A stretch of DNA of 64,000 nucleotides, from NCBI GenBank assembly GCA_036873135.1, contig JAPTYO010000015.1, forward strand, positions 15,045,683-15,109,682, read 5' to 3'. Under the pieces are notes generated by a model. That model worked only from the letters and a program-made list of their open reading frames with translations. It was not told the DNA's origin and ran no database searches. Position numbers and translations under genes: made by a program. Below, in pieces: positions 1 through 10,880 of this stretch. The stretch's first letter is position 1, and every line of letters starts with the position of its first letter. Source of the DNA: Clarkia xantiana subsp. parviflora. Taxonomy: Eukaryota > Streptophyta > Magnoliopsida > Myrtales > Onagraceae.

Positions 1-1
1 G

Positions 2-3000
2 GTGAAGATCGGGTCTGCTTTGTCGGAGGAAAGAGCCCGAGAGTTGATCGAGCTCCTGAAGGAGTTTAATGAGCTGTTTGCCTGGTCCCCGAGTGATATG
101 CCAGGAATCAGCCCCGACGTGATAGTGCACGAGCTGAAGATAGATCCCGCGATCAAGCCTATCGCGCAGAGAAGACGTCCGATGGGCGCGTACAAGAGGA
201 TCGCGATCCAGCAAGAGGTGGGCAGACTTCTCGACGCTTGATTTATCAAAGAGCTCCGATTCCAGACTTGGGTTGCTAACCCAGTCCTGGTGCAAAAGAG
301 TAACGGGAAGTGGCGGATGTGTGTCGATTTCCGCGACTTGAACAGGGCCTGCCCGAAGGATTGTTACCCGCTCCCGAGGATTGACCAGTTGGTGGATGCC
401 ACATCAGGACATGAACTGCTGAGCTTCATGGATGCCTATTCCGGATACAACCAGATCAAAATGGCGAAGGAAGATGCCCCCCATACGGCTTTCTATGCCG
501 ATAGTGACGTCTACCACTACGACGTGATGCCCTTCGGATTGATCAATGCCGGAGCAACTTACCAGTGGATGGTGAACAAGTTGTTCGGAGACATGCTGGG
601 GAAAACCATGGAGGCGTATGTGGATGACATGCTGGTGAAGTCCCGACAGGCAGGAGACCATGTCCAGAACTTGGCGGCGGCTTTTGAGCGGATGAAGTTC
701 CATCAGGTTCGGTTGAACCCGGACAAGTGCGCTTTCGGAGTAAACTCGGGCAAGTTCCTAGGGTTCATAGTGAGCCAGAGAGGAATCGAGGTGAACCCTG
801 AGAAGCTGCGAGCAATTGAAGAGATGCAGTCCCCGAAGAATCATCGGGAGGTTCAAGTGTTGAATGGCCGGTTGGCCGCGATGAATCGGTTCCTATCCAA
901 AGCGAGTGACAGAGCCATGCCATTTTTTGATGTGCTGAGGGCCCACAAGAAATTCGAATGGTCCGACAAGTGCGAGGAGGCGTTCCAGGCACTCAAGCAG
1001 CACCTCCGTACCTTTCCTCCGTTGGCGAAACCGGTTCCAGGCGAGCCGCTTTATCTCTATTTGGCTGTTTCTGATGTGGCTGTTAGTTCTGTTTTGATTA
1101 AGATTGTCAAAGGCAACCAAGTGTCCGTCTATTATGTAAGCAAGGCGTTTGCCAAGTCTGAAATAAATTATCCCGCTATTGAGAAGTATCTCTTTGCGTT
1201 GATTATTGCCGCTCGAAAGCTACGACCTTACTTCCATGCCCATGAAGTCACGGTATTGACTAATCAGCCCCTGAAGCACTTTTTGAACCGACCGGAGGCG
1301 TCGGGGAGACTGGTGAAATGGGCCATCGAGCTGACGGAGTTCCGTATTCATTTCGCTCCGAGAACCGCTATTAAGGGCCAGGCATTGGCAGATTTTATAG
1401 CTGAGTCTACGGCACCCGATCTGGAAGCAACGGGTCCCGCAGAGGGGGCAACCATGGAGGTCCCGATAACAGAGCAGCCAGAACAGCCAAATGAGGAGAA
1501 CACTTGGGAGATGTACATTGATGGTTCATTAAGTGTAGAAGGATCGGGGGCAGGATTCATATTGATACCGCCCGGTGGAGGCGAGCCCTTACGATATGCC
1601 TTGGCGTTGACGTTTAAAGCCACCAACAATGAAGCGGAGTACGAGGCTCTCATCACGGGCCTCAAGATTGCCAAGGGTACGGGAGTCGATCATCTAAAGG
1701 TGAAGTGTGATGCCAGCTTGGTCGTAAATCAAGTCCAGGGGAACTATGAAGCCAGGAGCCCGACAATGAAGAAGTATTTGCACGAGGTGCAGACTTTGAA
1801 GGGAAGCTTCAAAAGCTTCGATATCGAGGCGATCCCGAGGGAAGAAAATGCGGAAGCAGATGCCTTAAGCAAGTTCGCTCTGAGAGTGGCTCCCGAGGAG
1901 AATCGGAAGGTGCATTTCCTAGAGAAAGTGATTATCTCAAACATTGATCCGGCGGAGATCTGCGCTATTGAGACAGGATCGGAGGAAGAAGAGAAGCCCA
2001 CTTGGATGACCCCGATGGTCGCATACCTGACTACGGGGGCACTCCCGATGACGAGGTGGCAGCTGTCAGGTTGCGTCGGATTTCGGACAACTACGCGATG
2101 GTGGACAACCAGTTATACAAAAAAGGGTACGTAAAGCCTTTTCTAAAATGCGTGGCGGAACCTGACATGAATCGGATCTTGAGGGAGCTACACGAGGGAG
2201 TCGCGGCCTGTCATGAAGGGGCCCGATCTCTTGTGAGGAAGGCGTTGAACCTAGGCTACTACTGGCCTTCGATGAACAAGGAGGCGACGGCAATGGTCCG
2301 ATCCTGTGATGCCTGCCAAAGGTACGCTCCAAATATCGTGGCTCCCGCCGCGGACTTAATGCCCATCAGGAGTGCTTGGCCCTTCGCGCAATGGGGGATT
2401 GACTTGGTGGGACCTCTTCCCCAAGCGAAAGGTCAGTGTAAGTATTTGCTCGTGGCCATCGATTACTTCTCGAAATGGATAGAGGCTAAGGCATTGGCCA
2501 GGACGACAGGACAGCAGATCCTCAAGTTCCTTCAAACTCAGATCATATCCCGGTATGGGGTTCCTCGAGTGTTGATCAGCGACAATGGCCCTCCGTTCAA
2601 TGGGGCTCAATTGAAGGAGTACCTAGAAGAGCTGAACATCGAACACCGGACCGCTTCGGTCCGCCATGTTCAGACCAATGGGCAAGTAGAATCAGCCAAC
2701 AAGATCGTGATGGATGGCTTGAAGAAGAGAGTCTATGCCTTGCAGGGCCATTGGCTGGATGAGCTGGAAAATGTGCTGTGGGCTGTTAGAACAACACCCA
2801 AACAATCAACAGCAGAAATTCCGTTTGGCCTGGTCTATGGCACGGAGGCAGTCGCTCCCGTGGAGATAGCGGTGGCATCCCATCGCACGAAATATTACGA
2901 GCCTCTAACAAACGAGGAAATGAGACGTCTAGACTTAGACTTGCTCGAGGAGAAAAGATGGAAGGGTAATGAAATCCAGGCTCGGATGCGTCTGGCAACA

Positions 3001-3234
3001 GCCCGATATTACAATCGGCGTGTCAAGTCCCGACAATTCTTCGTTGGAGAACTTGTCTGGCGGAGGAACGAGTTTGTTCATCAAGATCGGATCAACAAGC
3101 TATCACCGAAATGGGAGGGACCCTACAAGATCGTAGGGATGCCAGCACCCAATGCATACAAGCTAGAGGACCTTGATGGCAAGACGTTGAAGCATTCCTT
3201 CAGTGGCGAACACTTGAAGAAGTATCATGTTTGA
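2..3234 (+). pseudogene. Tat-type pol: RT, two RNase H domains, integrase; one stop and one frameshift
   Basis: Polyprotein that would copy the element RNA and integrate the cDNA. It enters upstream of RT. A TGA at 239-241 replaces a codon in the linker just before RT, and the same frame continues to about 2045. RT is marked by the DLNRACPKD region and the catalytic YVDD at 617-628. RNase H follows RT at roughly 1050-1390. A second, archaeal-type RNase H begins with MYIDGSLS near 1510 and runs to about 1890. Near 2045 the frame shifts by one and integrase follows (frame of 2002-3234): an HHCC zinc-binding region near 2190-2330, then catalytic D 2401, D 2581 and E 2689 (D,D-35-E). Two breaks in 3.2 kb suggest a moderately old copy. 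No chromodomain is seen at the C-terminus, as expected for Tat. Confidence 0.9.
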
Positions 3235-3363
3235 TATTAAGTCGCCGCGAAGGGCGCAAGTTATCTATCAATCCGATGTAAGCAAAGCTTTGAATTATCA
3301 ATAAAAGAAGTTGCTTCCGATCAAATTATTTTAGATTTATTCTAATTGTTAGTAAGACGTCCT

Positions 3364-3555
3364 GAAGGGCGCGACGAAAAACCTTCCGAGGTACGATAAA
3401 AAGCCTTACGAGGTACGAGTAAGTCTCCTTTATGGCGCGACAAAAAGCCTTCCGAGGTACGATAAAAAGCCTTACGAGGTACGAGTAAGTCGCCTTTATG
3501 GCGCGACAAAAAGCCTTCCGAGGTATGATAAAAAAGCCTTACGAGGTATGCGTAA
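3364..3555. repeat. Tandem repeat, about 66 bp, roughly three copies
   Basis: Successive units read gcgcgacaaaaagccttccg followed by aggtacgataaaaagcctta and gtaagtcgcctttatg. The first three units are nearly identical and then decay. A shared sub-motif (aaaagcctta ... ggtacg) occurs twice per unit, so the unit itself grew from a shorter repeat. Confidence 0.8.
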
Positions 3556-3840
3556 GTCGTCTATATAACGCGGCCAAAAGCCTTAACAGGTACGGACAAA
3601 AGCCCTACGGGGTATATGTAAGTCGTCTATATGATGCAACCAAAAGCCTAGGTACGAAAAGGCCCTAATGGGTCCGCGTAAGTCGTCTATATGATGCGGC
3701 CAAAAGCCTTAACGGGTATGAAAAAGCCTTAACAGGTCCGCGTAAGTCGTCTATATGATGCGGCCAAAAGCCTTAACAGGTACGAAAAAGCCTTAACAGG
3801 TACGAAAAAGCCTTAACAGGTCCGTGAAAGTCGTCTGACA
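3555..3840. repeat. Degenerate tandem repeat, about 60 bp, four to five copies
   Basis: Units start with cgtaagtcgtctatatgatg, continue with cggccaaaagccttaacagg and end in one to three short 'tacgaaaaagccttaacagg' steps. It is the diverged continuation of the 66-bp array. Confidence 0.75.
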
Positions 3841-3964
3841 AAGACGCGATAAAAGCCCTTAAAGGGTACGATTAAAGTCGTCTGATTTGGCGCGGTAAAA
3901 GCCCCAAGGGGTGTGAAAAATCATCTTAAAAGGTGTGAAAAATGGCCTTGAAAGCCAGGGATGA

Positions 3965-4115
3965 GAAACCTTAAGTGGTGAAGTCCCGATTGGACAAGAA
4001 ACCTTAAATGGTGAAGTCCCGATTGGACAAGAAACCTTGAGGGGTGAAGTCCCGATTGGACAAGAAACCTTAAGTGGTGAAATCCCGATAAGACGAGAAA
4101 CCTTAAGTGGTAAAG
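3965..4115. repeat. Tandem repeat, 33 bp, four to five copies
   Basis: The unit is gaaaccttaagtggtgaagt followed by cccgattggacaa. The first three or four units differ by one or two bases and the last is decayed. The sequence differs from the preceding arrays, so the region holds at least two independent amplifications. Confidence 0.85.
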
Positions 4116-4327
4116 TCTCGAGTAAAGCGTCGGAGGGACGTATGAAGTAATTTTAAATGGTGCATCGGAACGCTCTGAGCAACGAGTCTAAAGTCGCTTT
4201 AAATGGCGCAAATAACTATCGGAATCAAAATAGTTGGAATAAACTACTTATATAAAGGCTCGAAGGCCTAGGAGTTCTGATACAAAAGACGAAGGAGAAA
4301 AACTACAAGGACTAAAATGATGTAACA

Positions 4328-7300
4328 TTAGACTTTGTCCTTGTTGGAAGATGGATCCTCAGCAACATCGGAGGGAGCAAGGTTCGGAGGGGCCTGGGCA
4401 GAAGGCTCCGCAGCCGGCGGAGTCGGGTCCACGGCAGCAGCCTCTTCACTCTCCGCGGGGAGGTTGAAGTACTTCTCCGCGACGGGGGCGAGAGTCTCGG
4501 ACTTCGTGAAGTCAATGGAATCCGCGTAGGCTGTATAGAGTTCTTCGACGGCGTTGTACAAAACATCCTCCACCTCGGACTTGCAGAACTCTACAGCATC
4601 CACCTTGAATTCTTCAGAATTCCGATACTCCTCGCGGCCCTGTAGGCGGCCTTCCGCACGACCCTGCTGGAGACCTTCCTCGCGGCCCTGCAGGCGGCCC
4701 TCCTCGAGGCCTTGAGCCTTTGCCTCAGACAGCTTGGCAGAAAACTCAGCCCTCTCGGCCTCAAACCTCGCCTTGGCCTCCGCGAGAAAATCCGCGAAGA
4801 CGTCCTTCTCGTGAATGAGCTGTTTCTTCTCCGCCTCATACCGCTGCTGCTCCACCTGGACCATCTTCCGCTCCCGACGCATGACAGCCTCATGATCTTG
4901 AACCTGCTTGAGCAGGCCCGAAGCCATCTCGTCAAGGAGAGTTTTCTCCTTGGCCATCTTGTTCTTGGCCGCCACCGCCTCGTCGAGCTCCACCTGGAGC
5001 TTGGCTAACGCATCGGGGTCCGATTTAGCTTCAGCCTCCTCCAAAGCACTCTTCAGACTTAAGGCGATGGCAAAACAGCGCTGCTGGTCCGCGGTTTCCT
5101 AAGGCGAAAGGAAAAAAGATTAGAATTCGATGGTCGAAGGTAGGGATAAGGAAGAAAACAAGTAAAGCTAAAGTATTACCTCCATCCGACGGACGGCCAT
5201 AGCGCGGAACTCCTCTTCGATGTCCTCCCGTGCCAAGCAAAGCGGCTGTCTCAAAGCGGGAGGAATTGACCCTGCCAGCAGATGCAGGGCCAAGTCAGGC
5301 TGAAGATTCCCCCGTTGAACCGAAAACCCTTGGAGGGATTCGATCGGACGCCAGGGAACCGTCGCCTGATCGGGGGTGTAAATCTTGTAAAGATTTTCAT
5401 CCATCGGAAGAGGAGGGATAACCTCGGCATCATCAGTGGGAGGAGCTACCTCAGTCGGAGGAGGCTCAGGAGTAGGAGTGCGGAGTTCGGGAGGAGGACT
5501 CCGGGATACGTCCCTCACGGCGGGCCTCATGCTCCTTTGCCCCGACCTTCCGCGGGGAAGCAGGCCACCCTCGTCAGGCTTTTCGACGGAAGGAGAGGCC
5601 TCCAAATTAGTCACGCGACGGAACTGGGCATCCGCCGGGACATCCTCCAGCATCAGTTCTTGCGGAGCCGCAGTCTCCGCTGGAATGGCAGCCTTCGTCG
5701 GAGCAGGAGTCTCCGATGGACCTGCGGTGGCAGGACGAACATAGTCAGGAAGAATTCCACCAGGACACCATAGAATTTGACGTTCGAGATGCTGGTCCTT
5801 CCCAAAGAAGTTGTAATATCCCGCCTTGAGAACGCGGGGGACTTCTCCTCGAAAGATGTATTTGATTTCCCGAACCCGCGATTCCCGATCAGCGGGGATA
5901 AACTCCTTGGGAACTAGCTTCTTATATCTTTTAATGGCACGACGAACGCGCTTACCTTCCTCGACGGTGGTGGCCCCGAAGGCCCGATCTATCTCCTCCC
6001 TCCTAGCCTTCTTGGCCACGACCTGTTCCTCGGTCGGGGGAACAGCAGACAGGGTGGCGGAAGAGGAAGCGCCCTTCTTCACCAACTTGCGCTTCCTCTT
6101 AGAGCCACCTGGGACGGCATCAGTCTCGCCCTGCTTCATAATGAGATGAGTCAGCAGAGAAGCCTTCTTGGCTGCAAAGGTAAAAGACAAGATGGTTAGA
6201 AGTGTTACCCAGACGACCAAATTTTTGGAAACAGAGTCGAGGAGTCGGACTCCGATGTGGATCAAGTCCTTCTCCAGGAGCTTGTTGGCATCGAGAGGTA
6301 TGAAGTTGTCTCCCCAACGGTAGAGCTGAACCATTTGGAGAGTGTTGAGGTCATCCTCAGTGTAGTCCAGAAGCTTGGGGGCAGGGTCCGCCACGACCTC
6401 CCATTGAGGCCATGGGACAGAGCTGTGTTGGACGAAGAAGTAATACTTCTTCCATCCGCTGTTGTCAGACCCCGAGTCGCGAATTAGCACCCGATCCTTG
6501 TGGAACTTCCAGGTCTCGCTATCCCAGCCGAAACGTGAAAGTTGCTCCTTTTTCCACTTGGGGAGTCGGGGGGAGAAGGAGCAGACACCAGCATTGTTGC
6601 ACTTCATTCCATAGAAGGTGCAGAAGAGCAGCAGACTGTACGTCCACTGCTGGCGATGGCATAAAAGTTGGAAGGCATTCCACACGCGGATGGCGTGTGG
6701 AGAGAAGGTACAAGGGTGCGTCTTGTAGAAATTGCACATCTCCACCAAGTTCCCGCAGAAGGGAAACCGAATCCCCGCGCTTATTTGTCCGGCAGAGACG
6801 ACCCTGCTCGAGGACGAGTGACGATGTGCTTCCTTCGAACGGCAGGCTGAGACTCGTAGGGAAAACGAGGCTCCCAATCTGACGTAATGCAGCCCTCTCG
6901 AAGAGCAATCTCGTACGAAGCCTCAGAAATCTCATTAACGGCCAATTCAAAGGTGAAAGGGGCCCTAGCCTCAGAACTAGCCTCGTCTAAAAACGGTTAC
7001 GAACAAGAAGATTTGAGAAAAGAAGAGCAAAACATCAGTAAATCAGGAAAGGGTTAACAGGTCTTTTGGTCCATGATGTTTGACAATTTTTGGGTTTTGG
7101 TCAATGATGTTTTTTTTTACCTAGTTTTGGTACCATATGTTTGCAGATTTTTTATAGTTACCGTTACTTTCCGTCCATTTTTTGACATGTACAAGTCACG
7201 TAATCCACCCTAAACTTTCAATTTTGTTCAATTTAGTCTCTCTAATACTTTCCTAACCTTTTTTTGGTTCAATTTAGTCCCGAAGTTTCAAAAATTCAAT

Positions 7301-7603
7301 TGGACCTATTGTCCAATTGGGGTCAATTTTGAAACTTCGAGACTAATTTGAACAAAAAAAAGGTTAAGAAAGTATTAGAGGGACTAAACTTAAAGTTTAG
7401 AGTGGATCACATGACTTGAACATGTCAAAAAATGGACGGAATGTAACGGTTAAACCAAAACTAGAAAAAATCTGCAAACATATGGTACCAAAACTAGGTA
7501 AAAAAAAACATCATTGACCAAAACCCAAAAGTTGTCAAACATAATGGACCAAAATACCTGTTAACCCATCAGGAAAACAGAGAAGAAGACCCTTACCAGA
7601 CAT
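4328..7603 (-). pseudogene. Spliced antisense gene inside the Tat element (putative gypsy-type transposon protein)
   Basis: Gene on the strand opposite to pol. Proposed structure: coding exon 1 at 7603-7597 (ATG TCT G), intron 7596-6987 (GT-AG, containing the MITE at 7051-7567), exon 2 at 6986-5180, intron 5179-5099 (GT-AG, 81 nt, pyrimidine-rich before the acceptor), exon 3 at 5098-4328. Both junctions keep the frame. One frameshift is needed in exon 2 near 6785, where the incoming frame meets TAA at 6783-6781 and the long downstream frame takes over. The N-terminal half resembles the plant 'putative gypsy type transposon' family (Pfam PF04195, from memory): a globular W/F-rich region with FHKDRVLIRD and GWKKYYFF. 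The middle is basic, then proline-rich and acidic. Exon 3 is a long charged coiled coil with EEGRLQGREE-type repeats. The function is unknown. Antisense ORFs are known from Grande and Retand, also Tat elements. Confidence 0.7.
7051..7567. mobile_element. Mutator-like foldback MITE, 517 bp
   Basis: It begins gggttaacagg and ends cctgttaaccc, with inverted arms of about 200 bp. It is flanked by a perfect 9-bp duplication atcaggaaa (7042-7050 and 7568-7576), the size made by Mutator-like transposases. It lies inside intron 1 of the antisense gene. A sister copy sits at 53203-53724. Confidence 0.9.
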
Positions 7604-8285
7604 GATTGATGATCGTTGAGAGAAGATGAAGGAAGACCGGAAAAGTTGAAGGTCTTGGATCACTTGAACAGCAGGAAGAACTTGGAGGAGAAGCTTCGAA
7701 TGCAAGAACAGTAGAAATTGAGAGAGTGAAGAAGAAGTGAATAATGCCAAGGTCTCAGCTTTTATTAGCAAAAGGACAAATGGAAGGACTTAATCTCGAC
7801 CATAGAAGATGAAACGATTCGATCGTGATCGTTGAAATGATGAAGACGGTACGGAAAAGACAGCTGGACGGGCCTAATCTGGACCGTTGAAGAGGAAACG
7901 GCACGATCTTAATCGCCGAGATTATAGGGTACAAGTACGGAAGGGACGTGAGTGACGTCACAGCTGCTTTTTCAGAAAGCAACAGTCACGCCGATTTAAA
8001 CGTCGTTTCCTTATCCCCAAGCATTTAATGCTACAGTAACCGAGGGGTCTCCTCGGATTTGGCAACTGCCCATGGGGTCTGGTGGGCCCAAGGTAATCAT
8101 GAGTAAGAAGCTCTGTCGCACAACAATCACGCGCAAGGCAAAAGCCTCCGACAGTGGTATCAGGAGGTATGAAGACAAAAGCCTCCGATGGCAGTATCGG
8201 GAGGTATGGATGCAAAAGCCTCCAGCGATGAGGTCAGAAGGTCTGGAATTGGAAGACACGACGGACTAAAAGTCCCCCATGTCTT
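7604..8285. other. Region between the antisense gene start and the 3' LTR
   Basis: No open frame stands out. It must contain the 5' leader and promoter of the antisense gene if that gene is expressed, but I see no convincing TATA box. It ends with the 37-bp repeats and the polypurine tract. Confidence 0.5.
8140..8246. repeat. 37-bp tandem repeat, about 2.9 copies
   Basis: Units start aaaagcctccg at 8140, 8177 and 8214 (exact period 37) and end in gggaggtatg-like sequence. The third unit is incomplete. Confidence 0.85.
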
Positions 8286-8294
8286 GGGGGCAAA
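8286..8294 (+). promoter_or_regulatory. Polypurine tract of the Tat element
   Basis: The run gggggcaaa stands directly before the TG that opens the 3' LTR. This is where the plus-strand DNA primer is made during reverse transcription. Confidence 0.75.
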
Positions 8295-9076
8295 TGATGG
8301 GTTCCGATGTAATCGTCAACCCCGTTAACAGCCAATGGACGGCGAGTAGGTCCAATGGGCCTCGTGAAAGCCTGGAAGGCCCAGAGGCCCAGTACGAAGG
8401 GTCCCGACTTAAGCGGTCCCGACATAAGAGCTGAACGCTCCAGACAAGAAGCCTCTGAGTAGGCCCCGATATGCCTTAGTAAAGGCCCCGACGCGCCTTA
8501 GTAAAGGCCCCGATAATATAGCCCCGCAGAGGCTGGACCTGTCCCGTAGAGACTGAAGATCCTGGGTGGTGATCTAGAATGAGACAACTCTGGAGTCCCC
8601 GACAGGAGTCGAGACTTGTGATCAGAGGATAAAGACCGAGAAACCCGCCTATTAGATAGAGTAGTGGGAGACGGTTAGAGATAAAGATAAATCCCCCGAG
8701 ATACGCAGGGCGTGCCCGAGATACGCGGAGTATGGGTAAGATACGCGGAGCGTGGGGCGAGATATATGGAATCCCAACCGAGATATACGGAATCGTGGCG
8801 AGATACACGGAATCATGGGTACAACGGTCAAGCATGGTCACAGGTAACTGGGCAACTCTTCCTCCTATATAACGGAGGAGGCTACCCCAGAAAACGCAGG
8901 CTCTCTAATACGCATTGAGATTACTGCTATCACCCCCATTGATCATATACTCATTTAAGCATCGGAGAGGGATTCTGGGTCACCACCCAGGTCATCCCCT
9001 TTTGCAGGATTACGCGGAGCCCAGGAGTCCAAGCCTTCCGTCAAGGACGTAACGGAGCTTCGCCCGTGATCCAAAA
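8295..9076 (+). repeat. 3' LTR of the Tat element, 782 bp
   Basis: It starts TGATGGGTTCCG and ends at ccaaaa, where the solo LTR at 33394-34154 ends ccaaca, so the last bases carry a c-to-a change. It contains imperfect 22-25-bp repeats built on cgagatacgcggag (about 8693-8820) and a TATATAA box at 8876-8882 that probably sets the transcription start. Confidence 0.85.
8876..8882 (+). promoter_or_regulatory. Probable TATA box in the Tat LTR
   Basis: TATATAA lies in the last third of the LTR, between the palindromic halves cctcc and ggagg. The position fits the U3/R boundary of a plant LTR. Confidence 0.45.
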
Positions 9077-9436
9077 TTCGTGTCCAGGCTTAAATTCGCT
9101 GTCTCTATGAACTCTTAACTTGATCAACGTGACAAGGGGCATCTATTTTTAAAGACAAAGAAGCTTGATTTTGAAGCTTCATTCTAATTATTCAATCTTT
9201 TATCTATATATTGTTGAATTCTGGATTATTGAAATTGCAAAAATTTATTTGGTATTCTACATGTAAAATCTATCGCTAAATGTAGGGGGAAAAAAATTAC
9301 CTCAGTAAAGGAAGTGAGGTCTCTTGGGGGATAGGATATCAGACTACGATTGTCGGCGCATATTTAATGAGGTAAATTTCTAGATCTACTGTCACATTTG
9401 GTTTCTTTACAGATCAGTATTAGGTATTGATGATTG
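9077..9436. other. Unassigned sequence between the Tat and copia elements
   Basis: No gene, repeat or terminal structure recognised. It is the left flank of the copia insertion; the right flank resumes at 14749. Confidence 0.5.
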
Positions 9437-9639
9437 TGTAGAAGTATACTCAGTTAGGGACTATGTTTAACATAATATAAGTCCAGGACTGTTTTACTCT
9501 ATAGATAAAGTTTGTTAGTTAGCTCTATTACGATTAATAGAGAAGAGTTAGTTGTAATCGAACTTGAACAGAAATGAAGCTGAAGCTCAATATTTGAGAG
9601 TTATTCCTCAATTCTTCATTGATCTCTGTAGTTTTATCA
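9437..9639 (+). repeat. 5' LTR of the copia element
   Basis: TGTAGAAGTATAC ... TTTTATCA, 203 bp. It differs from the 3' LTR by single bases in the stretches aatataag, ccaggac and cgattaat. Confidence 0.96.
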
Positions 9640-9652
9640 TGGTATCAGAGCC
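9640..9652 (+). promoter_or_regulatory. Primer binding site of the copia element
   Basis: TGGTATCAGAGCC begins directly after the 5' LTR. It is complementary to the 3' end of plant initiator methionine tRNA, the usual primer of this group. Confidence 0.9.
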
Positions 9653-9887
9653 ACCAAAGCTTCTGATTGTGCATTGATCCTTGTTTCTCGTCTTCAATTT
9701 CCGCTGCTCGAGTTTACACATCGTGATCGAGCTTCTTTTCTTCGATTCGATCTAAGGAATTTGGAAGGAAAGCCTGTTTACCAGGGGAAATCTTCTTCCT
9801 GCGATCGGTCAATATCGTTTTGCTGGATTGTTCACTGCGATTCAGTTGGATTTCGTTTCTTTTATTGATTGATCTGTTTGTTTGGAA

Positions 9888-10880
9888 ATGGCGGGGAATG
9901 CGAATCGGAATTGGCCGCGTCTTGGAGCATATAATGCGGTGCTTATGAATACGCCACCATCGCCTGCAGGAAATGGATCGAATCAGATGCCACCACCTCC
10001 TCCACCGTCTCCACCGGCCGGTGCGACTGTTTACTCTCCACCTGGAGATGCAAGTTTTGATGAGAGATTGTACCTTCATCCTTCGGAAGCTCCAGCGACT
10101 CCATTAGTCGATTTTCGTCTCAGTGGATGTGATAATTACCAAGTCTGTGTAAGACATATTACTGATGCCTTAATTGCGAAGAGTAAAATGTGCTATGTGG
10201 ATGGAACCTTTGCTAGAAATGCTGTTGCTGAAAATTTGAGATATAAGTGAGATCGATGTAATGTGATTGTGAAAGGCCAACTGATTGCTTCTGTTTCCAA
10301 GGATATTGGTCATGGATTGATATACTATAACACTGCTATGGATGTTTGGAATGATCTAAAAGAGCGTTTCAACAAGATAGATGGGACTAGATATTTTCAG
10401 CTTACACGTGAATTGTATCATGCTAAGCAAGGCACTATGTTTATAGCTGATTTCTATGGTAGTCTTAAAAGAATTTGGGAAGAAATTGCTGCAGCAGATG
10501 ATGGAAGCCTATGCACTGATTGTGTTGCATCACCTAGAGTAATTGCTGGGAGAGATAAGCAGAAATTGATGCAGTTTTTGCTGGGTTTGAATGAGACTTA
10601 TGCAGCAATTCGAAGCAATTTGCTAATGATTCATCCTTTACCGACGTTGAATTATGCATACTCAGTTCTGGTCCAGGAGGAAAGCCAGAGGATTGTGGTT
10701 GGTTCTATTACAGCAGGAGCAGGAAGTGATTATAGTGCTGTTTTGTATGGATCATCAAATGCTGATACGTCAGTGGCTTTATACTCATCAGGATCTAACA
10801 CACCACAGTTTAAAGGAAGGAAGGTGTTTGTCTGCACCTACCGCGGGAAGAAAGGTCAAAGTGAAGACAGATGCTGGAAA
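9888..10880 (+). pseudogene. Copia gag, broken by a stop and a poly-A frameshift
   Basis: Structural protein that packages the element RNA. I start it at ATG 9888. A proline-rich N-terminal segment (PPPPPPSPP) is followed by the typical copia gag region. TGA at 10248-10250 replaces what is probably a tryptophan codon; the same frame continues from there to about 10895. Near the end lies a CCHC zinc knuckle with two ligands lost: the second cysteine is now arginine (CTYR) and the histidine is glutamine. Directly behind it an 18-base A run (10878-10895) shifts the frame into that of pol. Confidence 0.88.

Larger units (their letters stand above)
3235..4327 (+). other. Non-coding 3' region of the Tat element
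   Basis: About 1.1 kb between the pol stop and the end of the convergent antisense gene. No protein-coding signal is seen. Most of it is short tandem repeats (separate entries). In related Tat elements this is the hypervariable 3' untranslated region. Confidence 0.7.
1..9076 (+). mobile_element. Ty3/gypsy LTR retrotransposon, Tat lineage, 5' part outside the window
   Basis: Most of a large LTR retrotransposon. In order it holds pol from just before reverse transcriptase (to 3234), a non-coding stretch with tandem repeats (about 3355-4115), an antisense spliced gene (7603-4328), a polypurine tract (8286-8294) and the 3' LTR (8295-9076). Gag, protease and the 5' LTR lie before base 1. Tat membership rests on two RNase H domains in pol (one behind RT, an archaeal-type one before integrase), the repeat-rich 3' region and the antisense ORF, all known for the Tat/Ogre/Retand group. 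A solo LTR of the same family lies at 33394-34154, which defines the LTR ends. Pol carries one nonsense codon and one frameshift, so this copy cannot code for its own mobility. Confidence 0.9.

Noticed and set aside
6180..6230. Possible 37-nt intron in the antisense gene (gtaacactt ... tttgcag)
   Set aside because: Too short for a plant intron, and removing it would shift the frame, whereas retaining it keeps the frame open.
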